The translations under genes were made by a program, and so were the position numbers. The notes beneath the pieces were generated by a model. The model had not been told where the DNA came from, did not search any database, and was given only the letters and a program-made list of their open reading frames with translations. Shown here piece after piece: positions 8,320 to 17,678 of a stretch of 64,000 nucleotides of DNA. The stretch covers positions 682,001 through 746,000 of the forward strand of contig NC_009656.1 in NCBI RefSeq assembly GCF_000017205.1, given 5' to 3'. This DNA is from Pseudomonas paraeruginosa PA7 (GTDB lineage: Bacteria > Pseudomonadota > Gammaproteobacteria > Pseudomonadales > Pseudomonadaceae). Positions within the stretch are counted from its first letter, which is position 1. Each line of letters begins with the position of its first letter.

Positions 8320-9002
8320 TTGATGGCCATCTGAGTGCCGGTGAGCGTCACCGAGGTGATGCGCTCGCCCTGGTTGATCGTTGCCCCGGGACGGATCCCG
8401 GGGAGTGCTGCGATGACAGCGGACTGCCGCCCCTGGTAGCTGTCGAACAGCTCGGCTTCCAGCTGGATGGGCGCCCGGGCGCCCCAGTAGCTGTCCGTCC
8501 AGCTGCCGGCGTAGACCTCGCCGTTGCCCTGCTGATGCCAGACGAAATCCGGGATCTGGAACACCTGGGCCAGGCTGTCCATAGCCTGGTAGCCGGCGGC
8601 GAGCGAGTAGAAGTAAGGGGCCTTCGTCCTGGAGTAGTCGGCGTCGGGGACGCGGAACGAAAGCCCGGTCTGGCGGCACACGTCCTCCAGAACCTCGCGC
8701 AGATCCACATGGCGTAGCCCCATGGGCAGGGGCTGGGCCAACACGGCGGCCAGCTCGCGGCAGAACAGGACCTGTTCCGTCGCGTTCGCCGCGCTGCAGC
8801 GCTCGACGTAGCCCAGGAAGTGCCGCTGCAGCGGGCGGTCGTTGTAGCCAATGTCTAGGGCGACCAGGCCGCGTACCGGCTCCGCCGCCGGCGCCTTGAT
8901 GGTGAACGACGCCCGCCCGGGCGTGCGCAGATCCAGGCGGACTTCGCTCTGGACCAGCGGCACGGCCTGGCCGTTGATGGTGAGTACCTGGTGAAGTTTC
9001 AT
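8304..9002 (-). CDS. Baseplate hub protein (gpD/gp27-like)
   Basis: 232 aa. The N-terminus (VPLVQSEVRLDLRTPGRASFTIKA) and the central VLEDVCRQTGLSFRVPDADYS-type segment match late control gene D/gp27-like hub proteins that join tube and spike. It is shorter than P2 gpD (about 390 aa), as in K139-like phages where hub and spike functions are divided differently. The start shares one base with the upstream stop (TGATG), indicating translational coupling. Confidence 0.7.
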   Translation of the reverse strand: MKLHQVLTINGQAVPLVQSEVRLDLRTPGRASFTIKAPAAEPVRGLVALDIGYNDRPLQRHFLGYVERCSAANATEQVLFCRELAAVLAQPLPMGLRHVDLREVLEDVCRQTGLSFRVPDADYSRTKAPYFYSLAAGYQAMDSLAQVFQIPDFVWHQQGNGEVYAGSWTDSYWGARAPIQLEAELFDSYQGRQSAVIAALPGIRPGATINQGERITSVTLTGTQMAIKWKKP

Positions 9003-9541
9003 CAGGCGCCCCCGATGGCATCGTCTACGCGCTGCAGGATCTTTTCGAACCCGGTCAGCTCTTGGCCTGACTTGCCGTCGCCGCCGGCGGCGGGATCCGC
9101 GACCGGCGCGCCGGCGCCGACCTGCTGCTGGACCGGTTTCCCGGGCCGGCGCGTCTCCACGCGCTCGGGGTTGGACAGCTGTTCGGTCAGGGTGAACTGG
9201 ATCCGCCAGGCCCGCAGAATGTCATCTTCCCGGACACTGAGGTTGTCGCTGAACTGAACCTGGCGCACGCCGAACGCGGCCGCTGTCTGGTTCACCACCC
9301 GATAGGTGTGCAACTGGCCGCCGCCGGCGGTCGCCTCGGCCATCCGCACCAGCTCGACCAGGTGCACCTGGTCCACGTAGGGAATCATCAGGCTGACGGT
9401 CAGCCCCTTGGGCTTGAAGCCCTTGTGCGCCTTGGCCGTGTTGCTGGTCTGCCCGGACAGGTCAGCGCTTTCGATCCGCAGATTGGCCGTCACCTGCAGG
9501 CCCTTTCCATGGACCTGCTGGCCATCGAGGAGCAGCGTCAT
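9002..9541 (-). CDS. Putative baseplate complex protein
   Basis: 179 aa beginning MTLLLDGQQVHGKGLQVTAN. It contains a beta-rich region with KAHKGFKPKGLTVSLMIPY and a C-terminal Pro/Gly/Gln-rich linker. Proteins of this kind lie next to the hub gene in HP1/K139-type phages and in other contractile-tail clusters and are annotated as baseplate components. It overlaps the upstream gene by ATGA. The exact structural role is unknown. Confidence 0.6.
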   Translation of the reverse strand: MTLLLDGQQVHGKGLQVTANLRIESADLSGQTSNTAKAHKGFKPKGLTVSLMIPYVDQVHLVELVRMAEATAGGGQLHTYRVVNQTAAAFGVRQVQFSDNLSVREDDILRAWRIQFTLTEQLSNPERVETRRPGKPVQQQVGAGAPVADPAAGGDGKSGQELTGFEKILQRVDDAIGGA

Positions 9542-10458
9542 GGATCCAGCCCCACCAGCTCGCGCACGAACGCCAGGCCGGAGAGGGAGCCGACCAGTGC
9601 CAGGCCGGCGCACAGGACCCATTCGTGGCCCGGGGCCTCGCCCTGGAGCAGTTGCCGGCGCAGCTCGACGGCATTGCCCGGGCCGACCAGGCGGGCCTGC
9701 ATCGTGCCGTCCGCCACGCCGTTGGCCAACTGCTCGCGCAGCGCCTGCAGTGCGTTGTCCTTGCTCGCCTGCAGTGCCTGCTTGCGCTGCGCCAGGGCGC
9801 CCAGCTCGGCCATGGGCGAACTGTCGGCGGTGTAGCCCTCCAGAACCGCCAACTGGCCGGACAGGCTCTGCTGGGCGGCGCGGGTGATGGTGCAGCGATC
9901 CAGCGGCAGGTCCTGCCAGCGCGGTCCGGGCGTGGTCCTGGGCATGATCCACTTTTCCAGTTCCAGGCGGGCCAGGCTCGCGGCGCGGCGCTCGGCGCGC
10001 TGCAGGTCAGGGACCGGCAGCAGGGCATTGAAGCGGGCCAGCGTCGCGGCCAACTGGTCGTAGCGGGTGCCGAGGAACAGCAGGACCAGGGCGTACTGTT
10101 CCTGGTCGTCGCGCTGCGGCTGCAGCAGCTTGTCGGCCAGTTGCTGCAGCAGGTTCGGCGCGGACAGGAATCGCTGGTTGCCCTGGCCTTGGCCGACGCC
10201 GGCGAGGAACGGCGTTACCGCGAGGCACGCCGGTACCTCGCCCAGTGTGCTGGCCATGGCGCTGCGCCCGGCTGTGATGGCCGCCTTGGCGGCGCCGGCG
10301 ACCGGCCCCGGGTTGGTGGTGGCCAGGTCCTGGAGCCCGCGCAGGCGCTCGGCGGTGCCCGCCAGCTCGCCGCTGGCGAGCTGCTGGGCCGCGCCCAGGT
10401 CGTCCAGCCAGCGGGTCGTCTGTGCGGGCCAGCGCATGGTGACGGGTGCCCATGTCAT
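9538..10458 (-). CDS. Phage virion-associated protein, unknown function
   Basis: 306 aa; starts ATG at 10456-10458 overlapping the upstream stop (ATGA). Ala/Leu/Gln-rich and mostly helical, with long coiled-coil-prone stretches (LAQRKQALQASKDNALQALR). A hydrophobic segment near the C-terminus (CAGLALVGSLSGLAFV) could be a membrane or tail-channel helix. It lies between the fibre-assembly and baseplate genes, so a tail or injection role is likely. No domain recognised. Confidence 0.55.
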   Translation of the reverse strand: MTWAPVTMRWPAQTTRWLDDLGAAQQLASGELAGTAERLRGLQDLATTNPGPVAGAAKAAITAGRSAMASTLGEVPACLAVTPFLAGVGQGQGNQRFLSAPNLLQQLADKLLQPQRDDQEQYALVLLFLGTRYDQLAATLARFNALLPVPDLQRAERRAASLARLELEKWIMPRTTPGPRWQDLPLDRCTITRAAQQSLSGQLAVLEGYTADSSPMAELGALAQRKQALQASKDNALQALREQLANGVADGTMQARLVGPGNAVELRRQLLQGEAPGHEWVLCAGLALVGSLSGLAFVRELVGLDP

Positions 10459-11165
10459 GCCGGAATGCTCCAGGTGATCGCCTCCAGGCGTTCCAGATCC
10501 TGGGCGGCCAGGGCGGCGTCCAGTTCGTCCTGCAGGCGCTCGACCTGCTGCTGGCCAGCCTGGCGATGTTGCACCAGGTCCACGCCGACCTGGCGCAGTT
10601 GATTGGCCGTGTGGCGGCGCCACTCGCGGTTCTGCTCGCCGCCGGCGGCGCACGGATAGTCGGCGCTGATGCCCAGGGCGGCCAGGCTGGTGACGTTCAT
10701 CTGATCGCTCAGGCTGCTTGCGTAGAAGTGCGGGTTGCCCAGGGCGCTGGAGTAGAAACCGCCGTCCAGGAACGCCTGGCCGGCGGCGCGGATCTCCAGG
10801 GTCTTCCGCTTGTGGGCGGCGGCGAGCAGGCCGGGCAGATCGTCTACCCAAGCGCCGTCCTTCCAGACCTGGTTCGGCCCGGGCTGCTGCAGGGTGTAGC
10901 CCTCGGGGAGCGGTTCCAGGCCCTGCAGCACCAGGGGCGAGCCGTCGCGGGTGCTGTAGGTGGTCACGCCGTCGAGCCAGTCCACCAGCTCCCAGTCGGA
11001 TCCCGTCCAGCGTGCGCGCTTGCCCTTCGGCTCCTTCGGTGGGGCCAGTTGCACGCAACCGGCGGGAATCAGGAACACGCCGGGCTCCAGAGGCGATTCA
11101 TCGGCGTCGGTGGGGCCGACGTACAGGCCCAGGGCGTTGGTTTGGTAAACGGTCAGGGTGGTCAT
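10455..11165 (-). CDS. Tail fibre assembly-like protein (DUF4376 type)
   Basis: 236 aa. The N-terminal half has the LYVGPTDADESPLEPGVFLIPAGCV and WVDDLP pattern of small fibre-associated proteins. The C-terminal half (KRKTLEIRAAGQAFLDGG, then FYSSALGNPHFYASSLSDQMN) matches DUF4376. It follows the fibre gene directly, the usual place for a fibre chaperone. A chaperone role is inferred from family and position. Confidence 0.7.
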   Translation of the reverse strand: MTTLTVYQTNALGLYVGPTDADESPLEPGVFLIPAGCVQLAPPKEPKGKRARWTGSDWELVDWLDGVTTYSTRDGSPLVLQGLEPLPEGYTLQQPGPNQVWKDGAWVDDLPGLLAAAHKRKTLEIRAAGQAFLDGGFYSSALGNPHFYASSLSDQMNVTSLAALGISADYPCAAGGEQNREWRRHTANQLRQVGVDLVQHRQAGQQQVERLQDELDAALAAQDLERLEAITWSIPA

Positions 11166-11178
11166 GGGGGCGGGGGCC

Positions 11179-13143
11179 TCAGTACTTGATACAAATGAGG
11201 ACGGAGACGTTACGCGGGCGGGCCTCGCTGCCGCCGCTGGACTCGACGTAGATCGTGTGGTTGTGGGTGCCTTCGAGTGCGGCGACACCAGTGACGGCGT
11301 GGGTGTGATCACCGGCAACGTCTGTCGTACTGTTGGACGCATTCCCTACCAGCGTTGCCAGGCGTGTGCCGCTAACCAGTGCGGTGGCGTTCACCGAAGC
11401 AATGCTGTGGCTGTGCGCGCCTGCTGCCGCAGCGGTCCCGGTTACGGTGTGCGTGTGGCCGCCATTGCCGCTACTGCTCGCGCCGTGGGTATGAGCCAGG
11501 TTCTGGCTCGACTGGAGAGTGCCCAATTGGCGCCCCAGGTCGAGTCCCCGACCGTCGTCCAGTGCGCGCAAAAATTCGCCGCGATAATCCGGCAGGTTGA
11601 ACGTCGTCGATCCATCTCCCGCGCCGTAGTAGGTTCCGATAGTGGCGAACAGAGCGGCGTAAGCGGTACGGCTGACGGCGGCGCCGTTGGCCTTCAGGTA
11701 GCCCGCCGGTGGGCTGTACATGGCGAATGCCACGACGGCGCCGGCGGGTACGATGGCCTGGGGGTTCAGGTTGCCGCTATGCCAGATTTCCAGGAACGGG
11801 GCCCAGGTGTAATTGCCAGAGCGGAACATCAGTTTGTTTTCGGGGCTTTGCCCAAAAAACAGTTGCGACGCACGGGTTTCTCGCTCGCTGTAAGCGAACG
11901 TCGCGACGACGCCGTAGCTCATGCCGAAGATCTCGGGAACGTATTCGGTCGCCGGGGTGAACTTGGTAACGGATGATTCATAGATGTTCACTGAGGCGGC
12001 GACCGGACTGTCATTCGTTCCCCAGCCGAATGCGCCGACCTCGAGGAGGTCGCCGGCGTCGGTGCCGACGTCTCGCCGTGCGGCAGTCCCCAGGCTCTTG
12101 GCAAGGTCGTCCAGATCCTGGGCGGCCCGGAGCTGGACGGCCCGGGTCGCCTTCGTCGTGGCCAGCACGTCGCCGCGATCCAGGGCCGGGTCGTCGCTGA
12201 TCGCGTTCGGGATCTTGTCCAGCCCGACGTCCGTCTTTGTCGTCGCCCGGGCGCGCAGCTTCGGATAATCGCCGACCTGGGCGGCCCAGTGATCCACCAG
12301 CGGTCCGGTGATGGGTTTCGGCAGGCGCCGGTCGGCCACCAGATTGCCGCCGGCGTCGAGATCCGCGAGCGGGACCAGGTAGTGACGGACGCCGGCGCTG
12401 TCGGTGTAGTCGGTCTGGTTGGTGCCCCAGGCGATGGACCAGGACGCCACGACGTCGGACTGGCTGCGCTGCAGGCGCACATCGAGCCAGGCCGTGTTCG
12501 GCAGCGACGGTGCGGCGATACTGACGTCCTCCGGCGCGTGAACGCGGATTCCCTCGACGTAGGCCAAGCCCGCCTTCAGGCGGTAGTTCGTGCTTGCCTT
12601 CTCCAGCAACAGACCGGTCGAAAAGAACGTACCCCGGCCGAACATATCGCGATTGGCCAGGCGCTCGCGCTCGTCGATCCCGGCCAGGCGGACGGTGAAA
12701 TCGTGCTGCCAGGTGCTGGCATCGATCGTTATCCCGGTCAGTTCCTGGGCACCGTCGAACGCCACCAGGAAGTTGCGCGTCACGTTGTTGCCGATCTGCA
12801 GCGGCGGGCGGTTCTTGCGCTTCTGCTGGACAGGCACGTATGCGACCGCCAGCAGGACCTTTTCCGCCGTCTCCAGGCCGATCCAGTTCCAGTCGAAGTC
12901 GCCCACGTCCGAACCCATCATGAGGCTGTAAACCACCTGGTTGGGGTTGACGTAGCCGGCCTGGGTGACGGGCGCAGTGTGGACGATCTGCTGCGCCGGC
13001 GGCAGGGCCGCGTCGCGATCCACAGGGCTGGTGGGATCCAGCCCGGGGACCAGGGCGAGCACGAAGCGGCTGACCTCCAGAATCTTCTTTTCGCCCAGCT
13101 TCTGGGCAATCAAGCGTTCGCCGGCGGCGGTAATGCGTGCCAT
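11179..13143 (-). CDS. Tail fibre protein with phage collar domain
   Basis: 654 aa from the ATG at 13141-13143. The N-terminal about 170 residues form the baseplate-attachment domain seen in P2-like and R-pyocin fibres (ARITAAGERLIAQKL). The C-terminus carries a collar domain (AFAMYSPPAGYLKANGAAVS, then YYGAGDGSTTFNLPDYRGEF). After it come five HxH motifs (HTH, HTH, HSH, HTH, HNH) like the metal-binding tips of short tail fibres. It determines host receptor binding, probably to LPS in P. aeruginosa, which is inference. Confidence 0.85.
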   Translation of the reverse strand: MARITAAGERLIAQKLGEKKILEVSRFVLALVPGLDPTSPVDRDAALPPAQQIVHTAPVTQAGYVNPNQVVYSLMMGSDVGDFDWNWIGLETAEKVLLAVAYVPVQQKRKNRPPLQIGNNVTRNFLVAFDGAQELTGITIDASTWQHDFTVRLAGIDERERLANRDMFGRGTFFSTGLLLEKASTNYRLKAGLAYVEGIRVHAPEDVSIAAPSLPNTAWLDVRLQRSQSDVVASWSIAWGTNQTDYTDSAGVRHYLVPLADLDAGGNLVADRRLPKPITGPLVDHWAAQVGDYPKLRARATTKTDVGLDKIPNAISDDPALDRGDVLATTKATRAVQLRAAQDLDDLAKSLGTAARRDVGTDAGDLLEVGAFGWGTNDSPVAASVNIYESSVTKFTPATEYVPEIFGMSYGVVATFAYSERETRASQLFFGQSPENKLMFRSGNYTWAPFLEIWHSGNLNPQAIVPAGAVVAFAMYSPPAGYLKANGAAVSRTAYAALFATIGTYYGAGDGSTTFNLPDYRGEFLRALDDGRGLDLGRQLGTLQSSQNLAHTHGASSSGNGGHTHTVTGTAAAAGAHSHSIASVNATALVSGTRLATLVGNASNSTTDVAGDHTHAVTGVAALEGTHNHTIYVESSGGSEARPRNVSVLICIKY

Positions 13144-13154
13144 GTGTTCGGCTC

Positions 13155-13679
13155 CTAAAGGGTCGCGACCAGGGTCTGTTGGTCGTCGTTGAAATCGACG
13201 GCGACGACGTGCAGCGTCACCGGGGTGATGGTCTGGAAGTCGTAGCGGCGGCAGGTGCGCCCGTACTGTTGCACCAGGACGCGCAACAGCTCGGGATTCG
13301 CGGACAACTGCGAGTCGGTCAGCGTCAGCAGCACGACGTCCCAGTCCCGACCGGGCATGCGCTCCTCGATCTCGACATAGCCGACGCCGAGGCGCTGCAG
13401 GATCCGCTTCACGCCAGCGACGGAGCCGGCATCCACGGCGTTGACGAATGCGTGCTTCACGCGCAGCCGGTAGAGGGGTTCCGGCTCGCCGCGAAACCGG
13501 CTGATATCCCGCTGCCAGGCGAGCAGATCCAGGATCGTGAGGTGGCAGGTTTCCGCGTCGAGCTGCAGCAGCGGCCAGCGCAGCCAGCCCTCGGCCCGCT
13601 CCCACCAAGCCTGCGCGGCGCGGCGCAGCTTGGCCAGCTCGGGGCCGTCCAGCCAGAAGGGCAAGTGCAGCTTAATCAT
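13155..13679 (-). CDS. Tail protein gpI-like
   Basis: 174 aa. The pattern LPFWLDGPELAKLRRAAQAWW, then LDLLAWQRDISRFRGEP and YRLRVKHAFVN, matches phage tail protein I, a baseplate wedge component. It overlaps the gpJ stop by 8 bp and precedes the fibre gene, as in other P2-like phages. Confidence 0.8.
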   Translation of the reverse strand: MIKLHLPFWLDGPELAKLRRAAQAWWERAEGWLRWPLLQLDAETCHLTILDLLAWQRDISRFRGEPEPLYRLRVKHAFVNAVDAGSVAGVKRILQRLGVGYVEIEERMPGRDWDVVLLTLTDSQLSANPELLRVLVQQYGRTCRRYDFQTITPVTLHVVAVDFNDDQQTLVATL

Positions 13680-14844
13680 GGGCGACCACCTGCAGGCTCT
13701 GGAGCCGGGGGATATTCAGCTGCGACAGAATGTCGGTGTTGTCGAAGTGCAGGGACTCCAGGCGCGGGAACTGCTCGTGCAGCTCCTCGGCCAGGCGGCT
13801 GAAGCTGAAGCGCGACTGCGGGTAGGTCAGCGTCGGCTGGTAGTCGCTGGCCGTGCTTTCGCGGAAGGCGGCGCGGATGAACTGCTCCACCTGGGTTTTC
13901 AGCTCGGCGCGCTGCTCGATGCTGAGGTTAGCCCGGGGCCAGATCTCGACGCGCACCTGGTGCAGCGTCTCGGGCATGACGAACACCTGGAGATCGTCGC
14001 CGTGGCCGTGGTTGCCCTGGTCGCGGATGTAGGCGTTGATCTGCTGCAGGTACTCGTCCGCCGGCACGCCGGCGTCGAACAGCACGAACGCATTGGCTGA
14101 GCCGGGGCCGCGCGGGGCGCCGTGCTCGAAATAGACGCCATCCGGGCGCACGCCCTGGAACCCGGAAATCATCGCCCGATACACGGCGTCGGTGTGGTAC
14201 TGGTTGACCGCTGAAAACTGGTTGCGCACGCGCAGGCGCAGCTGGCTGTCGGGCTCCGAGTCGGCCCCGGGCTGGGTCAGCCACCCATCCGGGTTGACGA
14301 CTTGGACGATGCCGGGGACCGGCACGGGGAGAATGGCGTAGTAACCGGGCGCCAGGTTGAACCCGCTGCCCGGCTCGACGGCCTGGACGGGGATGGCCAC
14401 CTGGGTCTGTCCATCGTTGAACAGCCCCGGCTGGGTTGTCTCCAGCTCGTAGACGTGGCCGTTGATCGCGGCGGATTGCACCCGCGTGCCGGCGGGCACT
14501 TCCAGCGTGCTGGCCGGCGCGGCGCGGGTGAACAGCAGCGAGCCCAGGGCGCGGGTCGCCGGCTTGCGCTCGACGTCCACTGCCCAGGCCAGCATGTCGA
14601 GCCAGGCGCCGCCGGCAGTCTGAACAAAGAAGTTCGGCAGCACGGTGCCGGCGACGAACTCCAGCAGGGCCAGGACCGGCTTCGTCACCAGCGCGGTGAC
14701 GATGCGCCAGAACGGCGAATAGGCGCTGGTGTTGGACAACAGCGAGCCCTGGGCCTCGACTTCCTTTTCCCACGCCTTGCGCAGCTCGGCTTCGGTGGTG
14801 GGGATGCCGGCATCGCGCAGTGCGGCCTTGAAATCTACAGTCAC
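13672..14844 (-). CDS. Baseplate assembly protein gpJ-like (Mu gp47/XkdT family)
   Basis: 390 aa. The N-terminus (DFKAALRDAGIPTTEAEL) and the motif VTKPVLALLEFVAGTVLPNF, then GGAWLDMLAWAVDVERKPA, are characteristic of the baseplate J/gp47 family. The central beta region (PAGTRVQSAAINGHVYEL) and the C-terminal trimerisation-like region agree. It forms the baseplate wedge with gpI. The start overlaps the upstream stop (ATGA). Confidence 0.85.
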   Translation of the reverse strand: MTVDFKAALRDAGIPTTEAELRKAWEKEVEAQGSLLSNTSAYSPFWRIVTALVTKPVLALLEFVAGTVLPNFFVQTAGGAWLDMLAWAVDVERKPATRALGSLLFTRAAPASTLEVPAGTRVQSAAINGHVYELETTQPGLFNDGQTQVAIPVQAVEPGSGFNLAPGYYAILPVPVPGIVQVVNPDGWLTQPGADSEPDSQLRLRVRNQFSAVNQYHTDAVYRAMISGFQGVRPDGVYFEHGAPRGPGSANAFVLFDAGVPADEYLQQINAYIRDQGNHGHGDDLQVFVMPETLHQVRVEIWPRANLSIEQRAELKTQVEQFIRAAFRESTASDYQPTLTYPQSRFSFSRLAEELHEQFPRLESLHFDNTDILSQLNIPRLQSLQVVAHD

Positions 14845-15161
14845 AGCGTTACCTCGATTGCGCCGAATTCAACAGTGGTGGCCGTGACCAGGTAGCGGCC
14901 CGGCCCCTCTTCGATAATCCGTACTGTGCCCGGCACCAGGCGTTCGTCGGACTCCACCAGCAGTTCCAGCTGCTGGATACAGTCACGCTGCCTTAGCCGG
15001 CTGCGCTCGGCGACCAGCGTGACCAGCAGGCCGCTTTCGCGGATCAGGTGGGCGATGTCCTGAGCGATGCTGGCCCGGTCGTCGACCAGCCGCGGCTGGT
15101 GGGACGGGTCCAGGTCCAGGTCGTTGCCGACGATCAGGAGATCGATATAAAGGGCAGTCAT
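14841..15161 (-). CDS. DUF2590-type phage baseplate protein
   Basis: 106 aa. The sequence YIDLLIVGNDLDLDPSHQPR, then DRASIAQDIAHLIRESGLL, matches small DUF2590 proteins found between the tape measure and gpJ in HP1/K139-like phages. It is probably the equivalent of the gpW/gp25 wedge protein. ATGA overlaps on both sides show tight coupling. Confidence 0.75.
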   Translation of the reverse strand: MTALYIDLLIVGNDLDLDPSHQPRLVDDRASIAQDIAHLIRESGLLVTLVAERSRLRQRDCIQQLELLVESDERLVPGTVRIIEEGPGRYLVTATTVEFGAIEVTL

Positions 15162-17212
15162 CCGGCCATCTCCAGCAGCCCTTCCAGTTCGTGCGGTGTC
15201 AGCGGCTTGTCCGTGCGGATCTCGACTTTCTCGATGTGCGTCCCTCGGTCGGTGCGGTTGCTGTTCTGGATCGTCTGCAGCAGCCCGCCGCGCGGCACGC
15301 TTGCGGGCTGGCTGGGGCTCAGGCTCGGGATCGCTCGGTTGATCGCCTCGCGGGCGCGCTGGGCGGCGTCCATCCGTTCTGTGGCCACTGGCGCCGGCGG
15401 GACGGTGGCCTGGGGCAGCGCCTGCAGCGCTGGCACGTCCGGCAGCGGTGCGACCTGGGGCAGCAGGACCAGCGGCTGCGCGGGGATCCGTGGCGCGGTG
15501 GCGTGCTCGAGCACGGGCGCGACCGACTGCTGCAGCGCCGGCAGCTCGGCCGGCTGAGGTGCTGCCGGCAGATCGCCAAACTCCGCGTCGATGCTCACCC
15601 CGGGAATCAGGTTCAGCAGCTGGATCAGGCCGCGCAAGGCCTTGCCCAGCATGCCCAGCGGGGTCAGGTTGGCCAGCACCTTGAGCAGCCCGCCCCAGGC
15701 ATCAGTGGCGCCGGCGGTGCTTTCGCTGAGCAGGCCCAGCGACTGGGCGAACTTCACGCCCATGTCCCACAGCTGGGCGAACTTGTCCCACAGCAGGCCG
15801 AGCAGCGCGCCGAGGATCCGGAACAGCAGCACCACCGGCGTGACCATGATGACGATGGCCTGGAACCAGCTGGTGTCGCCGAACGCCGCCCGCAGCTCGT
15901 CCCAGTAGACGATTGCGCCGACGACGGCGGCGGCCAGGGCGATGAACGCCAGCACCAGCAGCGCGACGGGGCTGACCAGGACGGAAAACAGGCTGAGCAG
16001 GCCGCCCAGCACGGTCAGCATGCCGGCGGCCGCGACCAGGCCGAGCACGCCGAGGGTGATATAGCCGAGCCAGCGAGCGATGTTCGGGAACATGACAAGC
16101 CAGCGCTGGAACGTGTTGCCAGCATCGCGCAGGCCTTCGATCAGTGGGTTGAGTACCGGGAGCAGGACCATCCCGAAGGAGATCCGGATATTCTCGATCA
16201 CGCTGTCGAGCTGCTGCCAGGGATCGACCATCGCCCGCGCCATCTGCTCGGCGCGCTCCATCCCCTTCACTTTTCCCAGCTGGTCCAGGTTGTTGGCCAG
16301 GGCGCCGGTGTCCTTCAGCAGGGTGACGATCATCCGCGCCGCCTCGCCGCCAAACGCGCCGGTGATCGCGTCCAGGTCGCTCTGCTTGGTCAACTGGCCG
16401 AACTTCACCTGCAGCTTGTCCAGGATCTGCATGATGGGCAGCAGCCGGCCGCCGGCGTCGGTGAACTTCATGCCCAGCTTGTCCTGGGCGGCGCTGACGT
16501 TTTCGAAGAACGCTTTGTAGAGCCCGCCTGCCTCGCCGCCTTCCATGGTCTGGCTGAGCGTGCCCAGGACCGCCATCTGCTCCACCAGGTCGGCGCCGGC
16601 GGCCGAGGCGCCAATGCCCACGGCCTTGAATGCGTCGTTCATCTGCGCGCCGGACGTGCGGAACAACTGGACGGCGCGGGCGGTCTGCCCGGTCAGTTGC
16701 TCGACCCACTTTGCCCGGCCCATCGCATCGGCCTGGCCCTGGAACAGGCCGTACATGGTGCCGATGTAGGTCGTCATGGTGTCGGCGTCGGCCTTCGTGG
16801 CCTTGGCCAGCACGTTGGACGCGCTGGTGATGCTGGCCAGCTCGCTGCCCACCAGGCCCTTGATGGCGCCTTCTACCTGGTAGGCCGAGCGCACGAACGC
16901 CGAGGCGTGTTCGCCGTAGTTCGCGGCGAACTCCATCGACGCCTGGTTCAGCTCGTCCAGGGCGTCCTGGGCGACGCCCAGGGACTGGATCTCGCCCAGG
17001 GCGCCGGTCTGCTCAAGCGCCGGGGCGAGCGATTGCCGGAATGCCATCAGCGAGCCGACCACGCCGGCGATGCCGGCGCCCACCTGCATGAACCCCCGTT
17101 TGCCGACCTCGGCCACGTCCATCAGGCTTTTGCTGACCTTCGCGGCCGGGGCCGTCACCTGGTCGATCAGGCGTAGCACAAAGTCGAGTTTCGCGGTGCT
17201 CTTGGTGCTCAT
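15158..17212 (-). CDS. Tail tape measure protein (gpT-like)
   Basis: 684 aa. The N-terminal TP901-type tape measure core is clear (FRTSGAQMNDAFKAVGIGAS and LSQTMEGGEAGGLYKAFFEN). Several hydrophobic segments follow around residues 375-480, including a long membrane-like stretch (VALLVLAFIALAAAVVGAIV). The C-terminal 200 residues are Pro/Gln/Leu-rich. It sets tail length and helps DNA passage. It follows the frameshifted chaperone gene, as in most contractile and flexible tails. Confidence 0.9.
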   Translation of the reverse strand: MSTKSTAKLDFVLRLIDQVTAPAAKVSKSLMDVAEVGKRGFMQVGAGIAGVVGSLMAFRQSLAPALEQTGALGEIQSLGVAQDALDELNQASMEFAANYGEHASAFVRSAYQVEGAIKGLVGSELASITSASNVLAKATKADADTMTTYIGTMYGLFQGQADAMGRAKWVEQLTGQTARAVQLFRTSGAQMNDAFKAVGIGASAAGADLVEQMAVLGTLSQTMEGGEAGGLYKAFFENVSAAQDKLGMKFTDAGGRLLPIMQILDKLQVKFGQLTKQSDLDAITGAFGGEAARMIVTLLKDTGALANNLDQLGKVKGMERAEQMARAMVDPWQQLDSVIENIRISFGMVLLPVLNPLIEGLRDAGNTFQRWLVMFPNIARWLGYITLGVLGLVAAAGMLTVLGGLLSLFSVLVSPVALLVLAFIALAAAVVGAIVYWDELRAAFGDTSWFQAIVIMVTPVVLLFRILGALLGLLWDKFAQLWDMGVKFAQSLGLLSESTAGATDAWGGLLKVLANLTPLGMLGKALRGLIQLLNLIPGVSIDAEFGDLPAAPQPAELPALQQSVAPVLEHATAPRIPAQPLVLLPQVAPLPDVPALQALPQATVPPAPVATERMDAAQRAREAINRAIPSLSPSQPASVPRGGLLQTIQNSNRTDRGTHIEKVEIRTDKPLTPHELEGLLEMAG

Positions 17213-17226
17213 GTGGTGGTCCTAAA

Positions 17227-17678
17227 TCAGCCTTTCAGGGCCTTGGCGATGCCGTTTGCCACGGCGATTTCCATCCGCCGCCAGTGCTCGTCCTCCAGCC
17301 ACTTGGCCGTGCCCAGGTTGTCTGCCGTGGGCGCGGCGCCAGGTAGCCAGCGCTCGGCCAGGGCCATAAGTTGGCCAAGGCCGTCGTCGGTCAGTCGCTC
17401 GGCTCGGTCGAGCGCTTTTTTACGGTGACTTCAACGTCGGGGGCGTACTCCTCGAGGAGCGCGCCGGCGAGCTTCATGACCGTCATGGGGTTGGCCAGGT
17501 GCGGGCGCAGGGACGCCAGTTGCTCCTGCTTGACGGTGCTGCGCAGGAGGTTGTTCGACGGCGCGACCTTGTTGTTCTGGGTCACGGCGTTGAAATAGCG
17601 GGTCACGTCCGCCGGGGTCAGGGTGAACAGGAATTCGGTGTCCTGGATCTCCAGGGTGATTTCGGTGCGTTCGGTCAT
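17227..17678 (-). CDS. Tail assembly chaperone gpE and frameshift product gpE+E'
   Basis: The zero-frame product is 95 aa (17678 to 17391), beginning MTERTEITLEIQDTEFLF. The slippery heptamer A-AAA-AAG (minus strand, 17421 to 17415) is read as GTA AAA AAG. A -1 slip there continues without stop to 17227, adding about 62 residues ending MEIAVANGIAKALKG. This is the E/E' arrangement of P2-like phages, where both products act as chaperones for the tape measure protein. Position directly before the tape measure gene agrees. The frameshift was deduced by reading, not measured. Confidence 0.85.
17415..17421 (-). promoter_or_regulatory. Programmed -1 frameshift site A AAA AAG
   Basis: A canonical slippery heptamer in the correct phase near the end of the gpE reading frame. 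The zero-frame stop follows 24 nt later. The -1 frame is open up to the tape measure gene. Confidence 0.8.
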
